63,318 nt of DNA from Clostridiales bacterium (GTDB taxonomy: Bacteria; Bacillota; Clostridia; Oscillospirales; Oscillospiraceae). Where the stretch lies: the NCBI GenBank assembly GCA_014799475.1, contig JAAVHX010000015.1, positions 121,222 to 184,539 of the forward strand. Direction: 5' to 3'. Positions 13,728 through 24,669 of this stretch are shown one piece after another (position 1 is the first letter of the stretch; the number at the start of each line of letters is the position of its first letter). The notes below the pieces were generated by a model. That model was not told where the DNA came from, did not search any database, and saw only the letters and a program-made list of their open reading frames with translations. The translations under genes and the position numbers were made by a program.

Positions 13728-14495
13728 CTATTCCTCCCAGCTCTCCCCTGTGGCGTAGTTGATGACGATCCCGGGCTGGACGTTGTAGACAAAGACGTTG
13801 AAGCACACGCCTTCCCCCTCGTCCTCCACGGAAAACGCCTCCATCTGCACGCCGCTGGCCACCAGGTTGTCACCGTCGAACACAGGGGTCACCCGATAGA
13901 GCACGTGGTTTTCCGTCTCCTCCACGTAATCGTCCACCATATTCTCGAAGGGCAGCATCCCGGTGACGTTCATGTACCGGGTGCCGGTGATCAGGTTCTG
14001 CTTGTTGGCGTTCTCCCCCGCCAGCTGATAGCCGATGAGATGGCAGCGGTTGTAGAGGTATTTCCCGTCCACGCAGTCATACTTTGCTGACTGCCAGCCG
14101 GAGGGCTTTACCTGGCCAATATCCCCCCGGGGCTCGGTGGGCATGATCTCCAGGCAGATGTTGGCGTAGGCCACGCCGCACCGGCCCAGGCTGTCCAGAT
14201 CGCTGTAGGTCTCAAAAGGCTCCAGCGTCAGATCTTCCAGGGCAAAATCCGGCTGGTTGTCCTGGAGGATCACATAGGGCTCGCCGGAATACGCCGGAAT
14301 GTCGTCTATGCTGATGGTGACTGCCGCCGGCTCCTTGAACCCCAGCTCCACCAGCAGATTGTCCAGCGTCAGAGAACCCTTTAAGTACAGGCCCAGAACG
14401 GTCAGGCCCACAATCACGGCAACCGCGATCAGCGCCAGGGTCAGCCGCTCCCTGCTGATCCCACCCTGCCGCCGTTTTTCCGTGCGGGCGCTCAT
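13728..14495 (-). CDS. Membrane-anchored DNA/RNA non-specific endonuclease
   Basis: A 255-residue protein with a basic N-terminus, one transmembrane helix (about 17-42) and a C-terminal nuclease domain. The core NRCHLIGYQLAG followed by NLITGTRYMNVTGM is the streptodornase/NucA-type motif, in which the histidine is the general base and the later asparagine holds the metal. The position before His, often Gly or Ser, is Cys here. The protein is probably outside the membrane. Its start overlaps the stop of the aminotransferase fragment (ATGA). A role in DNA uptake or nutrient scavenging is possible. Confidence 0.85.
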   Translation of the reverse strand: MSARTEKRRQGGISRERLTLALIAVAVIVGLTVLGLYLKGSLTLDNLLVELGFKEPAAVTISIDDIPAYSGEPYVILQDNQPDFALEDLTLEPFETYSDLDSLGRCGVAYANICLEIMPTEPRGDIGQVKPSGWQSAKYDCVDGKYLYNRCHLIGYQLAGENANKQNLITGTRYMNVTGMLPFENMVDDYVEETENHVLYRVTPVFDGDNLVASGVQMEAFSVEDEGEGVCFNVFVYNVQPGIVINYATGESWEE

Positions 14496-14692
14496 AGGGC
14501 GCCTCCCAAAATGTCGCCGGCCCTCACCGCCGACACGATCTCATCCATCACCGAAACGGGCCGCACCAGCGCAAACCGCACGTGCCCCTCCCCCAGCGGC
14601 CCAAAGGCGGAGTCGGGGGTGCACAGCGTCCAGCCGATGTGGGTCAACCCCTCCTGGGAGCCGTCCATCCGCCCCGCGAACTTGATCTCCAT
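14492..14692 (-). pseudogene. C-terminal fragment of a class I/II aminotransferase
   Basis: Sixty-six codons. The end, TPDSAFGPLGEGHVRFALVRP then MDEIVSAVRAGDILG, is the C-terminal domain signature of PLP aminotransferases of the aspartate/LL-diaminopimelate type. The PLP lysine and the large domain are absent. It still has an ATG with an AGGGG site and is translationally coupled to the endonuclease, so it may be expressed as a leader peptide-like remnant. Most likely a deletion relic. Confidence 0.55.
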
Positions 14693-14712
14693 GGGTCATC
14701 CCCTCTTTGTCT

Positions 14713-16731
<2,019 letters not shown>

Positions 16732-17400
16732 TCAGCCCATCCCCTTATCCAAATTCAAATAGGTATCGGGCGTCTCGCCCACAATGACCGTCTCCGCCAC
16801 GCACACGCTGCTGGCAACGGTCACGGGGAGCACCTCACCCGGCAAAAACAGATATATCGTGGCGGTGATGTCCAGACAGACCCGGTGAAGGGTCTGGTTC
16901 ACCCCGGCGGAGGTGAAGGAATTGACATAGTCGGCGGTGACCTCCCCCACCGAATCCACACGCGTCCGCACCTTCGGCCCAGCGCCGGACAGCAGCGGCT
17001 GGTTGGTGAGCGTCCCCAGCGGCACCCCCAGCGCGTCGCTGTCCAGGGTGCTGAGCTGCCGGGTCACCGCTTCCACTACCTGCCGCTTGAAGCGGCTATT
17101 GGCCGCTGTGTTGCTGGTGAGGGAGGTCACCTTCCCCGCCGAGTCCGTCTCGATCGTGACAAAATCGGCATAGTTCATGTCGTTTTCCTGGAGGCAGTTG
17201 TCCACGGCGGTGTCAATGGCCTGGGTCATCAGGTTGGTGGCCCGGCTGGACGCCGCCGCCTCCAGGACAGGGCGCAGCCGCCCGTTCAGCGTGTGAAGGA
17301 TCAGCCACGCCAGTACCAATGCCGCCAGCACCGGCAGCACCACGGTCAGCGGCCCCTCCCGCCGCAGATAAACAGACAAGCGTTTCAGCTTTACAGGCAT
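16732..17400 (-). CDS. yunB: Sporulation protein YunB
   Basis: A 222-residue protein with one N-terminal transmembrane helix (about 18-40) followed by the YunB pattern: RATNLMTQAIDTAVDNCL, then IETDSAGKVTSLTSNT, then GVPLGTLTNQPLLSGAGPKV and the terminal VCVAETVIVGETP. In Bacillus YunB is a sigma-E-controlled protein of unknown biochemical role. Length agrees with the family. It is adjacent to ligA without a gap. This is one of several sporulation markers in the window. Confidence 0.9.
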   Translation of the reverse strand: MPVKLKRLSVYLRREGPLTVVLPVLAALVLAWLILHTLNGRLRPVLEAAASSRATNLMTQAIDTAVDNCLQENDMNYADFVTIETDSAGKVTSLTSNTAANSRFKRQVVEAVTRQLSTLDSDALGVPLGTLTNQPLLSGAGPKVRTRVDSVGEVTADYVNSFTSAGVNQTLHRVCLDITATIYLFLPGEVLPVTVASSVCVAETVIVGETPDTYLNLDKGMG

Positions 17401-17449
17401 ACAGCCACCCCCTACGGGTTACTGTATGCACCGCACGGCTCGGCCTATG

Positions 17450-18700
17450 TCAACGCAGCAGCTCCTCCGCCGCCAGCATGATGCCCGTTTTGCCCGACTC
17501 ATAGGTCAGCCCGCCCTGCAAATAGACGGTGTATGGCTCCCGCATGGGCGCGTCGGCGGACAGCTCGATGGACGCCCCTTGGATGAACGCCCCCGCCGCC
17601 ATGATGACCGGGCAGTCGTACCCTGGCATATCCCAGGGCTCCGGGGTGACGTAGGAGTCCACCGGGGCCCCGGACTGGATGCCCTTGCAAAACCGCTTGA
17701 CCGCTTCCGGCCCGCCCAGGTGGATCATCTGGATGATGTCGTGGCGGACGGCATCCGATCTCGGCTCCGTCTCGTAGCCCAGCTCCTCCATGAGGCGGGC
17801 GGCGAACACGGCGGTTTTCACCGCCTGGGCCACGGTGTGTGGGGCCAGGAACAGCCCCTGGTAGAGCAGGCGGTTATTGCCCAGGGTGGAGCCGCACTCC
17901 TTCCCGATGCCCGGGCAGGTGAGGCGCATGGCGGCGCCCTCCACCAGATCGCGCCGTCCGGCGATGTACGCCCCGGTGGGGGCCAGCCCGCCGCCGGGAT
18001 TCTTGATGAGGGAGCCCACCACCAGGTCGGCCCCCACATGGGTGGGCTCCCGCTCCTCCACGAACTCCCCGTAGCAGTTATCCACCAAAATGGCGGCGTT
18101 TGGGTTGTTTTTCCGCACGATGGCGCACAGCTCGCCGATCTCGTCCACCGACAGGGACGCCCGGGTGGCGTACCCCTTGGAGCGCTGGATCAGCACCGCC
18201 TTCACCTTCGGGTCGCGGACGGCCTGGGCCAGCCCCTCCCGGTCGGGGGCGTTGTCCTTCAGCTCCACCTGGCGGTACTCCACGCCGTAGTCGCGCAGTG
18301 AGCCGTGGCCCTTGTCCACGGCCCCCACCACACCCAGCAGGGTGTCATAGGGCGCGCCCACGGCGGACACCAGCACGTCCCCCGCCTTCAGCGCCCCAAA
18401 CAGGGCGCAGGTGATGGCGTGGGTGCCGTTGACGAACTGGAGGCGCACCAGAGCGTCCTCTGTGCTGAACAGCTCGGCATAGATCTCGTCCAACTTGTCC
18501 CGGCCCAGATCGTCGTAGCCGTAGCCGGTGGTACCGGCAAAATAGCTCTCCGCCACCCGGTGCTTCTGGAACGCCGCCAGCACCCGCTGGCTATTGGTCT
18601 GGGCAATGGCGTCGACGCGGGCAAACTGCTCCTCCAGCCCCCGCTCCGCCTGGGCGGCAAGAGCCCTCACCCGCTCTGAAATCTGTAAAGGAAAATCCAT
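17450..18700 (-). CDS. Methionine gamma-lyase family protein (aluminium resistance protein family)
   Basis: A 416-residue PLP-dependent enzyme of the Cys/Met metabolism-like clan. The N-terminal YFAGTTGYGYDDLGRD, the FVNGTHAI segment, and QRSKGYATR with the PLP lysine are characteristic of the family named from an aluminium-resistance locus. Later NPGGGLAPTGAYIAG and CPGIGKECG are conserved. The true substrate is uncertain. It lies between yunB and a row of M42 peptidases, on the same strand but with ordinary intergenic gaps. Confidence 0.87.
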   Translation of the reverse strand: MDFPLQISERVRALAAQAERGLEEQFARVDAIAQTNSQRVLAAFQKHRVAESYFAGTTGYGYDDLGRDKLDEIYAELFSTEDALVRLQFVNGTHAITCALFGALKAGDVLVSAVGAPYDTLLGVVGAVDKGHGSLRDYGVEYRQVELKDNAPDREGLAQAVRDPKVKAVLIQRSKGYATRASLSVDEIGELCAIVRKNNPNAAILVDNCYGEFVEEREPTHVGADLVVGSLIKNPGGGLAPTGAYIAGRRDLVEGAAMRLTCPGIGKECGSTLGNNRLLYQGLFLAPHTVAQAVKTAVFAARLMEELGYETEPRSDAVRHDIIQMIHLGGPEAVKRFCKGIQSGAPVDSYVTPEPWDMPGYDCPVIMAAGAFIQGASIELSADAPMREPYTVYLQGGLTYESGKTGIMLAAEELLR

Positions 18701-18719
18701 TGACTGTTACCGTCCTGTC

Positions 18720-19718
18720 TCAGTCTTTCAGCTTGCTGGCCGCGAAAGCCGCCACCAGCTCCGCGCAGGCTTTCACGTCCCCCTGATCCACCATTTCGGT
18801 GGGCGTGTGGGTGTACCGGCAGGGGATGGAGATGCCCCCGGCGTACACCCCCGCTCGGGTGGCCTGGATGGGGCCGGCGTCGGTGCCGCCAAACTGGAGC
18901 ACGTCCCGCTGGGCGAGGATGCCCTTCTCTCCAGCCAGCGCCATCAGCCGCTCCACCAGCGCCGGGGTGCAGATCACGGAGCGGTCCATCACCTTCACCG
19001 CCGCCCCCCTGCCGCACAGGCTGCTGGCCGTATGCTTGCTGCCGGGTTCGTCGTCCGCGCCGGTGACATCCACCGCGATGCCGTAGTCCGGGTCGATGGC
19101 CCAGGCGGCGGTCTTAGCCCCCCGGCAGCCCACCTCCTCCTGGACGGAGAACACGAAGTAGAGGTCATTGTCCGTCTCCTCCAGCCGCTCCATGGCCATG
19201 AGCAGCACCAGGCAGGCGATGCGGTCATCCAGATAGGGGGAGATGATCCGGCCCGCAGCGGCGCGGGCGGCGGTGTCGTACACAGCCGCGTCCCCCACCT
19301 GGACCAGCTTTTTGGCCTCGGTCTCATCCGCCGCGCCGATGTCCACCAGGAGATCGCTCACCTTCAGCTTGGCCATGTCCGCATCCTCCGGGGCGCAGAC
19401 CAGCCCCCGGACGCCGTTCTGAAACCGCACCGGGGTGTACAGCACCTCCTTAGGGCTGACACCGCCCAAAGCGCCCACGTGGACAAAGCCCTTGTCGTCA
19501 ATATGGGTGGCCGCCAATCCGATGGAATCCATGTGGGCGGAGAACATCACCCGGGGACCGCTCCCCTTCTTATGGCAGATCAGATTGCCCATGGTGTCCC
19601 GGGAAATCTCGTCCACATAGGGCGCGGCCAGCTTCTCGATGACCTGAGAAATCTCTTTTTCACAGCCGGAGGGGCCGAATGCCTCTACCAGCTCGGTCAA
19701 CGTTTTCATCATATCCAT
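18720..19718 (-). CDS. M42 family metallopeptidase (copy 1)
   Basis: A 332-residue glutamyl aminopeptidase/endoglucanase-M-like dinuclear zinc peptidase. Metal and catalytic residues are visible: HMDSIGL, LDDRIACL, EEVGCRG and DVTGADDEP. The ATG at 19718 is seven bases after AAGGAGG; the longer frame to 19751 lacks a site. It is the last of three consecutive M42 genes, each clearly different in sequence, so duplication is old. Such enzymes remove N-terminal residues from peptides in the cytoplasm as large tetrahedral complexes. Confidence 0.92.
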   Translation of the reverse strand: MDMMKTLTELVEAFGPSGCEKEISQVIEKLAAPYVDEISRDTMGNLICHKKGSGPRVMFSAHMDSIGLAATHIDDKGFVHVGALGGVSPKEVLYTPVRFQNGVRGLVCAPEDADMAKLKVSDLLVDIGAADETEAKKLVQVGDAAVYDTAARAAAGRIISPYLDDRIACLVLLMAMERLEETDNDLYFVFSVQEEVGCRGAKTAAWAIDPDYGIAVDVTGADDEPGSKHTASSLCGRGAAVKVMDRSVICTPALVERLMALAGEKGILAQRDVLQFGGTDAGPIQATRAGVYAGGISIPCRYTHTPTEMVDQGDVKACAELVAAFAASKLKD

Positions 19719-19760
19719 GTCAAATTCCTCCTTATCAGCCTGGGCTGCCAACCTGGGTCG

Positions 19761-20783
19761 TCAGCGCTCCGCCATGGCCCGGATGAACAGCCGGGCCAGC
19801 GCCAGCATCTGCGACCCGTCGTCCAGACTGCACACGCTGCTGGGCGCGTGGAGATAACGCACCGCCGCCGAGATGCCGGCCACCCGGACGCCCGCCTTGG
19901 TGCGCTGGATGGCCTGGCCGTCGGTGCCGCCGGCCAGGTAGTGCTTCATCTGCCAGGGCAGGCCGTTCTCCTCCGCCAGGGCGCGCAGCAGCTCGAACAG
20001 CTCCCGGTCGTAGATCGCGCCGCCGTCCATCCAGGACAGCACCGGCCCCTTCCCCGGCCAGCACACCTGCCGCTCCGGCTCCAGGGCGGGGATGTCGGCG
20101 GCGGTGGTGCCCTCCAGTACCAGGGCCACCTCCGGCGTCACGGAGAAGGCCGCGCCGAAGGCCCCCCGGGTACCCACTTCCTCCATGGTGGTAAAGACGA
20201 AGGTGCAGTCCATGGGCAGCTCCTCCTCCAGCAGCTTCACCATGACAGCGCAGCCCACCCGGTCGTCGATGGCCTTGGCCTTCAGCATCCCATCGCCGAA
20301 CTCCACCGCGTCGCTGACGAAGGTGCACACATCCCCCAGCTCCACCTGGGCCAGGGCCTCGGCCTTGTCCTTCGCGCCGATGTCGATATACAGGTCGGTG
20401 AGCTTGGGCACCTTTTTCCGCTCCTCGGCGGTGGTCAGGTGGATGGCCTTCAGCCCGATGACGCCGGAGATACCCTTCTCCCCCACGCTCACCCGCTTGC
20501 CCAACAGGATGCGGCGGTCGATGCCGCCCACGCAGCCGAATTTCAGATAGCCCTCGTCGGTGACCGACTTCACCATCAGCCCAACCTCGTCCATATGGGC
20601 GCACAGCATCAGCTTGTTCCCCGTGGGCTTGGCCCCCCGCTTGAACACAATGAGGTTGCCCAGGGCGTCCACCCGGACGCTGTCGGCGTGGGGCTCCACC
20701 CGGCGGCGGATGTAGTCTCGCACCTCATCCTCCCGGGAGGACACGCCGGAGAGGGTACACAGCGTTTTTAATGTCTCGATCAT
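19761..20783 (-). CDS. M42 family metallopeptidase (copy 2)
   Basis: A 340-residue M42 peptidase beginning MIETLKTLCTLSGVSSRE. It has HMDEVGLM, IDDRVGCA and EEVGTRG as metal and catalytic motifs, then a C-terminal HAPSSVCSLDD with a late metal-ligand histidine. The ATG at 20783 overlaps the previous gene's stop (ATGA), so these two copies are translationally coupled. The longer open frame into the neighbour is not supported by a ribosome site. Confidence 0.92.
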   Translation of the reverse strand: MIETLKTLCTLSGVSSREDEVRDYIRRRVEPHADSVRVDALGNLIVFKRGAKPTGNKLMLCAHMDEVGLMVKSVTDEGYLKFGCVGGIDRRILLGKRVSVGEKGISGVIGLKAIHLTTAEERKKVPKLTDLYIDIGAKDKAEALAQVELGDVCTFVSDAVEFGDGMLKAKAIDDRVGCAVMVKLLEEELPMDCTFVFTTMEEVGTRGAFGAAFSVTPEVALVLEGTTAADIPALEPERQVCWPGKGPVLSWMDGGAIYDRELFELLRALAEENGLPWQMKHYLAGGTDGQAIQRTKAGVRVAGISAAVRYLHAPSSVCSLDDGSQMLALARLFIRAMAER

Positions 20784-21814
20784 CCCGCGTTCCCCTCCTC
20801 TCCGATGCCGTCCACAAAGGCGGCCAGCAGACGGGCGCAGTCCTCCAAATCGCCGCGCTCCACCACCTCCACCGGGGTGTGCATATACTTCAGGGGCACG
20901 GACAGGATGGCCGTGGCGATCCCTTCGTTGGCGGTCTGCATCCCCCAGCCGTTGGTGCCGGTATTTCCCTCCATGACCTCCTTCTGGACGGCCATGTCCA
21001 GCTCCGCCGCCTTGTCCAGCAGCCGGCGGGTCATCCACCGGGCCATGTTGGGGCCGATGCCCACCGCCGGACCGCCGCCCATCACGAATGTCTCGCCCTT
21101 GGGCGCGTCCGAGGTCCTGCCGTGGGTCACGTCCACCGCCACGCAGAAGTCCGGCGCCAAGCCCTGGGCGCCCACTTTTGCCCCCACTCCGCTGACTTCC
21201 TCACACACGCTGCCCAAAATATACAGATCCACGTCCAGCTCCCGATCCCGGAGCAGCTCCGCCGTCCGCAGCAGCACGGCAAAGCAGGAGCGGTCGTCCA
21301 GCGCCTTGGTACACACCTGCCGCTCTCCCAGTGCAGTGAAGTCGGCGCGGTACACCACGGGGGTGCCGACGGGGATCTTCCGTTCCGCTTCTTCTTGGGA
21401 AAGGCCGGTGTCAATGAACAGATCCTTGATCTCCGGGGCCTTCTCCCGGTCCTCCGCCGACAGCACGTGGGGCGGCAGGCAGGCCACCACCCCCAGCATG
21501 GGCGGCTCGGTGAGGATCAATACCTCCCGGTCGGGCAGCATCCGATAATCCACCCCATTGGCCTTAAAGCGCAGGAACCCATCCTGATGCCCGGTGACGA
21601 CAAGCCCCACCTCGTCCAGATGGGCGTCCAGCAGCAGCTTTTTCGCCCCCGGTTTCCCGCAGCGGCGCACGCCGATGAGATTGCCCAGCCGGTCGATCCG
21701 CACCTCGTCCATCAACGGCTCCAGCAGCTCCTTCGCCGCCAGCGCCGCCGGGCGCTCAAAGCCGGAGGGCGCGCCCACCGCGCACAGCGTCCGCAATATC
21801 TGTTCCATCTCCAA
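20780..21814 (-). CDS. M42 family metallopeptidase (copy 3)
   Basis: About 344 residues beginning at TTG 21814 (MEMEQILRTLCAVG), seven bases after AGAAGGG; ATG 21808 and GTG 21823 are alternatives with worse spacing. Metal-site motifs are DAHLDEVGL, LDDRSCFA, CEEVSGVG and AVDVTHG. CEEVS instead of the usual EEVG is a small divergence. First gene of the M42 trio, 16 bases after murD. Whether the three have different peptide preferences cannot be read from the sequence. Confidence 0.9.
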   Translation of the reverse strand: MEMEQILRTLCAVGAPSGFERPAALAAKELLEPLMDEVRIDRLGNLIGVRRCGKPGAKKLLLDAHLDEVGLVVTGHQDGFLRFKANGVDYRMLPDREVLILTEPPMLGVVACLPPHVLSAEDREKAPEIKDLFIDTGLSQEEAERKIPVGTPVVYRADFTALGERQVCTKALDDRSCFAVLLRTAELLRDRELDVDLYILGSVCEEVSGVGAKVGAQGLAPDFCVAVDVTHGRTSDAPKGETFVMGGGPAVGIGPNMARWMTRRLLDKAAELDMAVQKEVMEGNTGTNGWGMQTANEGIATAILSVPLKYMHTPVEVVERGDLEDCARLLAAFVDGIGEEGNAG

Positions 21815-21830
21815 ATATATCACCCTTCTC

Positions 21831-23210
21831 TCAGTTAAGTGCCTTTACCAAGTCCTTGAACGCGTTGCCCCGCTCCTCGAAGTTTTTGAAGCGGTCAAAG
21901 GACGCGCTGGCGGGGGACATGATGACCACATCCCCGGGCTTTGCCAGGGTGTGGGTCCGCTCCACCGCCTCCTTCAGGTCAGCGCAGTCATAGATGGCGG
22001 GCAGACCCTCTTGATAGCCGGGCGCGGCCAGGGTGGCCGCCTTGATCTTTTCCGCCGTGTCCCCGGTGAGGAACAGCGCCTTGACGTGCTCCACGATCTC
22101 CGGCCCCAGCACGTCATAGGGGATGTGCTTGTCGTAGCCCCCGGCGATGAGGATGACCTTCTGGTCAAAGGATTGCAGACCCGCGATGGTTCGGCTGGGG
22201 CTGGAGGCAATGGAGTCGTTGTAATAGCGCACCCCGTCCAGCTCCCGCACCAGCTCGATGCGGTGGGCCACGCCGCCGAAGGTACGGGCAAAGTCCCTTA
22301 TCACCTCATCGTGTACCAGGCCGTCCACCGCCGCGATGGCGGCCATGTAATTCTCCAAATTGTGCAGTCCGGGCAGGAGGATGTCGTCGACGTTCAGCAC
22401 CGGCCGTCCGGCGCTCATCACCGTTTTGTCCCGCAGATACACGCCGCCCGCCACCGTTTTTCTCCTGCTGAACAGGGTGACCGCTCCCCTGGCCTCCCCG
22501 GCAAATCCGGCGGCAATATCATTGTCCGCGTTGAGCACCAGCTTGTCGCGGGCGTCCTGATATGCAAAGATGTTCCGTTTGGCGCCCACGTACTCGTCCA
22601 TATCCTTGTGTACATCCAGGTGATTGGGGGCCAGGTTGGTGACCACCGCAATGCTGGGGCTCTGCCTCACCGTCATGAGCTGGAAGGAGGACAGCTCCAG
22701 CACCACCATGTCGTCCGGGCGGATGTCGTCCACCTGGCACAGCAGCGGGTGTCCGATGTTGCCCCCCACAAAGGTGCGGTAGCCCGCCGCCTTCAGCAGC
22801 CCCGCGATGATGGTGGTGGTGGTGGTCTTGCCGTCCGAGCCGGTCACCGCGATGATCCGGCAGGGACACAGGTCCAGAAACGCCTCCATCTCCGACGTCA
22901 GCTTCGCCCCCGCCGCCACGGCCCGGGCGATCTGGGGCACGTCGGGCCGAAGCCCCGGCGTGCGGAAGATCACGTCCGCCCCCTCCAGATGATCCAGGTA
23001 GTCCGGCCCCAGGGCGGCGGTCAGCCCCCGGCGCTCCAGCGTCTCGATCGCGCCGTCGAAGTCCTCCCGCCGGCGCTTGTCGCATACCAGCACCGGCACG
23101 CCCGCGTCCAGAAGCCCCTCTACCAGCGGCCTGTTGGACACACCCAGACCGATCACCGCTACTTTTTTCCCTTTTAACGACTTAAAATATCCCTTCAGCG
23201 CCGATTCCAC
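21831..23210 (-). CDS. murD: UDP-N-acetylmuramoylalanine-D-glutamate ligase
   Basis: About 460 residues. MurD adds D-glutamate to UDP-MurNAc-L-Ala in the cytoplasm. Visible: N-terminal Rossmann segment VAVIGLGVSNRPLVEG, ATP loop VTGSDGKTTTTT, central NLAPNHLDVH, and C-terminal NDSIASSPSRTIAGL with GGYDKHIPYD. The start is taken as GTG 23210 (VESALKGYF), eleven bases after GGAGG; a TTG at 23234 is also open. It stands outside the dcw cluster but has a good own promoter divergent from rnpB. The three M42 peptidase genes follow. Confidence 0.95.
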   Translation of the reverse strand: MESALKGYFKSLKGKKVAVIGLGVSNRPLVEGLLDAGVPVLVCDKRRREDFDGAIETLERRGLTAALGPDYLDHLEGADVIFRTPGLRPDVPQIARAVAAGAKLTSEMEAFLDLCPCRIIAVTGSDGKTTTTTIIAGLLKAAGYRTFVGGNIGHPLLCQVDDIRPDDMVVLELSSFQLMTVRQSPSIAVVTNLAPNHLDVHKDMDEYVGAKRNIFAYQDARDKLVLNADNDIAAGFAGEARGAVTLFSRRKTVAGGVYLRDKTVMSAGRPVLNVDDILLPGLHNLENYMAAIAAVDGLVHDEVIRDFARTFGGVAHRIELVRELDGVRYYNDSIASSPSRTIAGLQSFDQKVILIAGGYDKHIPYDVLGPEIVEHVKALFLTGDTAEKIKAATLAAPGYQEGLPAIYDCADLKEAVERTHTLAKPGDVVIMSPASASFDRFKNFEERGNAFKDLVKALN

Positions 23211-23251
23211 AGGTGTCCGCACCTCCAATGGCAAATTTCACATGCTTAGTT

Positions 23252-23280
23252 ATTATACCCCATTCAAATCCATTTGACAA
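23252..23280 (-). promoter_or_regulatory. Sigma-A promoter of murD
   Basis: On the minus strand TTGTCA (23275-23280), 17-base spacer, TATAAT (23252-23257). Its -35 box overlaps that of the rnpB promoter on the other strand. Confidence 0.8.
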
Positions 23281-23302
23281 TCACCTAAAGTTGAAGTACA
23301 AT
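23274..23302 (+). promoter_or_regulatory. Sigma-A promoter of rnpB
   Basis: Consensus TTGACA (23274-23279), 17-base spacer, TACAAT (23297-23302). The predicted start falls at about 23310, the first base of the P1 helix of RNase P RNA. Confidence 0.88.
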
Positions 23303-23309
23303 CAAATTC

Positions 23310-23664
23310 GCAAGCAAGCTGGACAGCCGCGCGCGCAGGCCGAAAGGCCGTTGCGTGAGGAAAGTCCGGGCTCCACAGGGCAGGGATAACGGGTAACACC
23401 CGCCGGGGGCGACCCCAGGAAAAGTGCAACAGAAATAGACCGCTGGCGGGCTTTGCCCGCCAGCAAGGGTGGAAAGGCGAGGTAAGAGCTCACCCAATGG
23501 CGTGTCAAAGCGCCCATTGCTGTAAACTCTATCCGGAGCAACGCCGTGGGAACACAACAGGCCGGCCCGGCCGTGTTCAGGAGGCGGCTGGAGCGCGTTG
23601 GCAACAGCGCGCCTAGATAGATGGCTGTCTTAAATGACAGAACCCGGCTTACAGGCTTACTTGC
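23310..23664 (+). ncRNA. rnpB: RNase P RNA, class A
   Basis: About 355 nt with all universal blocks in order: GAGGAAAGTCCGGGCTCC, ACAGAAATA, GGTGGAAAGGCGAGGTAAGA, GAGCTCACC and the 3' GATAGATGGCTGTC plus ACAGAACCCGGCTTA. The ends pair (GCAAG-AAGC near 23310 with GCTTACTTGC near 23664) as P1. This ribozyme removes tRNA 5' leaders. The block order and P-helix hairpins (for example GGCGGGCTTTGCCCGCC near 23446) fit the A-type RNA rather than the Bacillus B type. Confidence 0.97.
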
Positions 23665-23673
23665 ACCAAAAGC

Positions 23674-23703
23674 GCGGGGCTCCTCCGGGAGGGGCCCCGC
23701 GGC
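23674..23703 (+). terminator. GC-rich hairpin after rnpB
   Basis: GCGGGGCTCCTC pairs with GAGGGGCCCCGC (one wobble). No T tract follows, so this may be a processing or pausing structure rather than a classic terminator. Confidence 0.4.
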
Positions 23704-23734
23704 GCGTTGATTCTCACCGTTGGGAGGGCTGGCC

Positions 23735-24658
23735 ATGTCGTTTGACGTGCTCCAGGATCAGATCAAGGCAAAAAAGAACCCCACCGCCGCCATACTGGGC
23801 GCTGGGCCGGATGATATTCCACCCCATATTTTCAAACAGCACACCGCCCGATATGGCGAAACCCTGGAGGCCGCCGCCGAGGCGGCGCTGGAGTTTCACC
23901 TGGGCCTGATCGACGCCTTGGCGGACATCGTCCCCGCCATCGCGCTTTCATGCGCCTACTTTGAGGCGCTGGGCTGGCGTGGGATGAGGGCGTTGGAGAC
24001 GGTCATCGCCTACGCGAAGGAAAAGGGGCTCTTTGTCATCGCCGACGGAAAGCGGGCGGATCTTGGCGGCTCCGCCGCCGCGTACAGCGCGGCGTGGCTG
24101 GGCGAAACGGCGGTAGGCGGCTCCGCCTGCCCGGTGTTCAGCGCCGACTGCCTTACCCTCGGCGGCTACATGGGCTCGGACGCTATCAAGCCCTTTCTAA
24201 AAGATTGTACGGAGCGGGACAAGTGCGCGTTCGTGCTGACCCGCACCCCCAACCCCTCCGCCAGGGAATTTCAGGATCTGGTGTCCGGGGACCGGCAGGT
24301 GTACACCGCCATGGGCGACCTCATCCAGCGCTGGGGCCGGGGCACCGCCGGGAAGTACGGCTATCAGGCCCTGGGGGCGGTGGTGGGGGGCACCCAGCCC
24401 AGCCTTCTCAAGCCGCTGCGCCGCCGCCTGGACAAAACCTTTTTCCTGGTTTCCGACCCCGCAGCGCGGGGCGGCGTCTCCGCCGATGTCCGCTGGGCCT
24501 TCGACGAACTGGGCCGGGGCGCCATGATCAGCGACTCCCGCTCCATCCTGCGTGCCTGGAGCAAGGCGGGCGGGGACGGCACAAACTACCAGGACGCCGC
24601 CCGGGGCGCGGCGGAACAGCTGCGGGACGAACTGCGCCGGCTTATCACCATTTTTTAG
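23735..24658 (+). CDS. pyrF: Orotidine 5'-phosphate decarboxylase (type 2)
   Basis: A 307-residue OMP decarboxylase of the longer bacterial type, making UMP. The catalytic Asp-Lys-Asp set lies in VIADGKRADLGGSA. The family segment FVLTRTPNPSAREFQ and the phosphate-binding end GAMISDSRSI follow. ATG 23735 is seven bases after GGGAGG; an upstream in-frame ATG at 23720 lies before that site. It is followed eleven bases later by the phosphatase-acetyltransferase fusion gene on the same strand. Other pyr genes are not in the window. Confidence 0.95.
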   Translation: MSFDVLQDQIKAKKNPTAAILGAGPDDIPPHIFKQHTARYGETLEAAAEAALEFHLGLIDALADIVPAIALSCAYFEALGWRGMRALETVIAYAKEKGLFVIADGKRADLGGSAAAYSAAWLGETAVGGSACPVFSADCLTLGGYMGSDAIKPFLKDCTERDKCAFVLTRTPNPSAREFQDLVSGDRQVYTAMGDLIQRWGRGTAGKYGYQALGAVVGGTQPSLLKPLRRRLDKTFFLVSDPAARGGVSADVRWAFDELGRGAMISDSRSILRAWSKAGGDGTNYQDAARGAAEQLRDELRRLITIF

Positions 24659-24669
24659 GGGGCTTTTTT

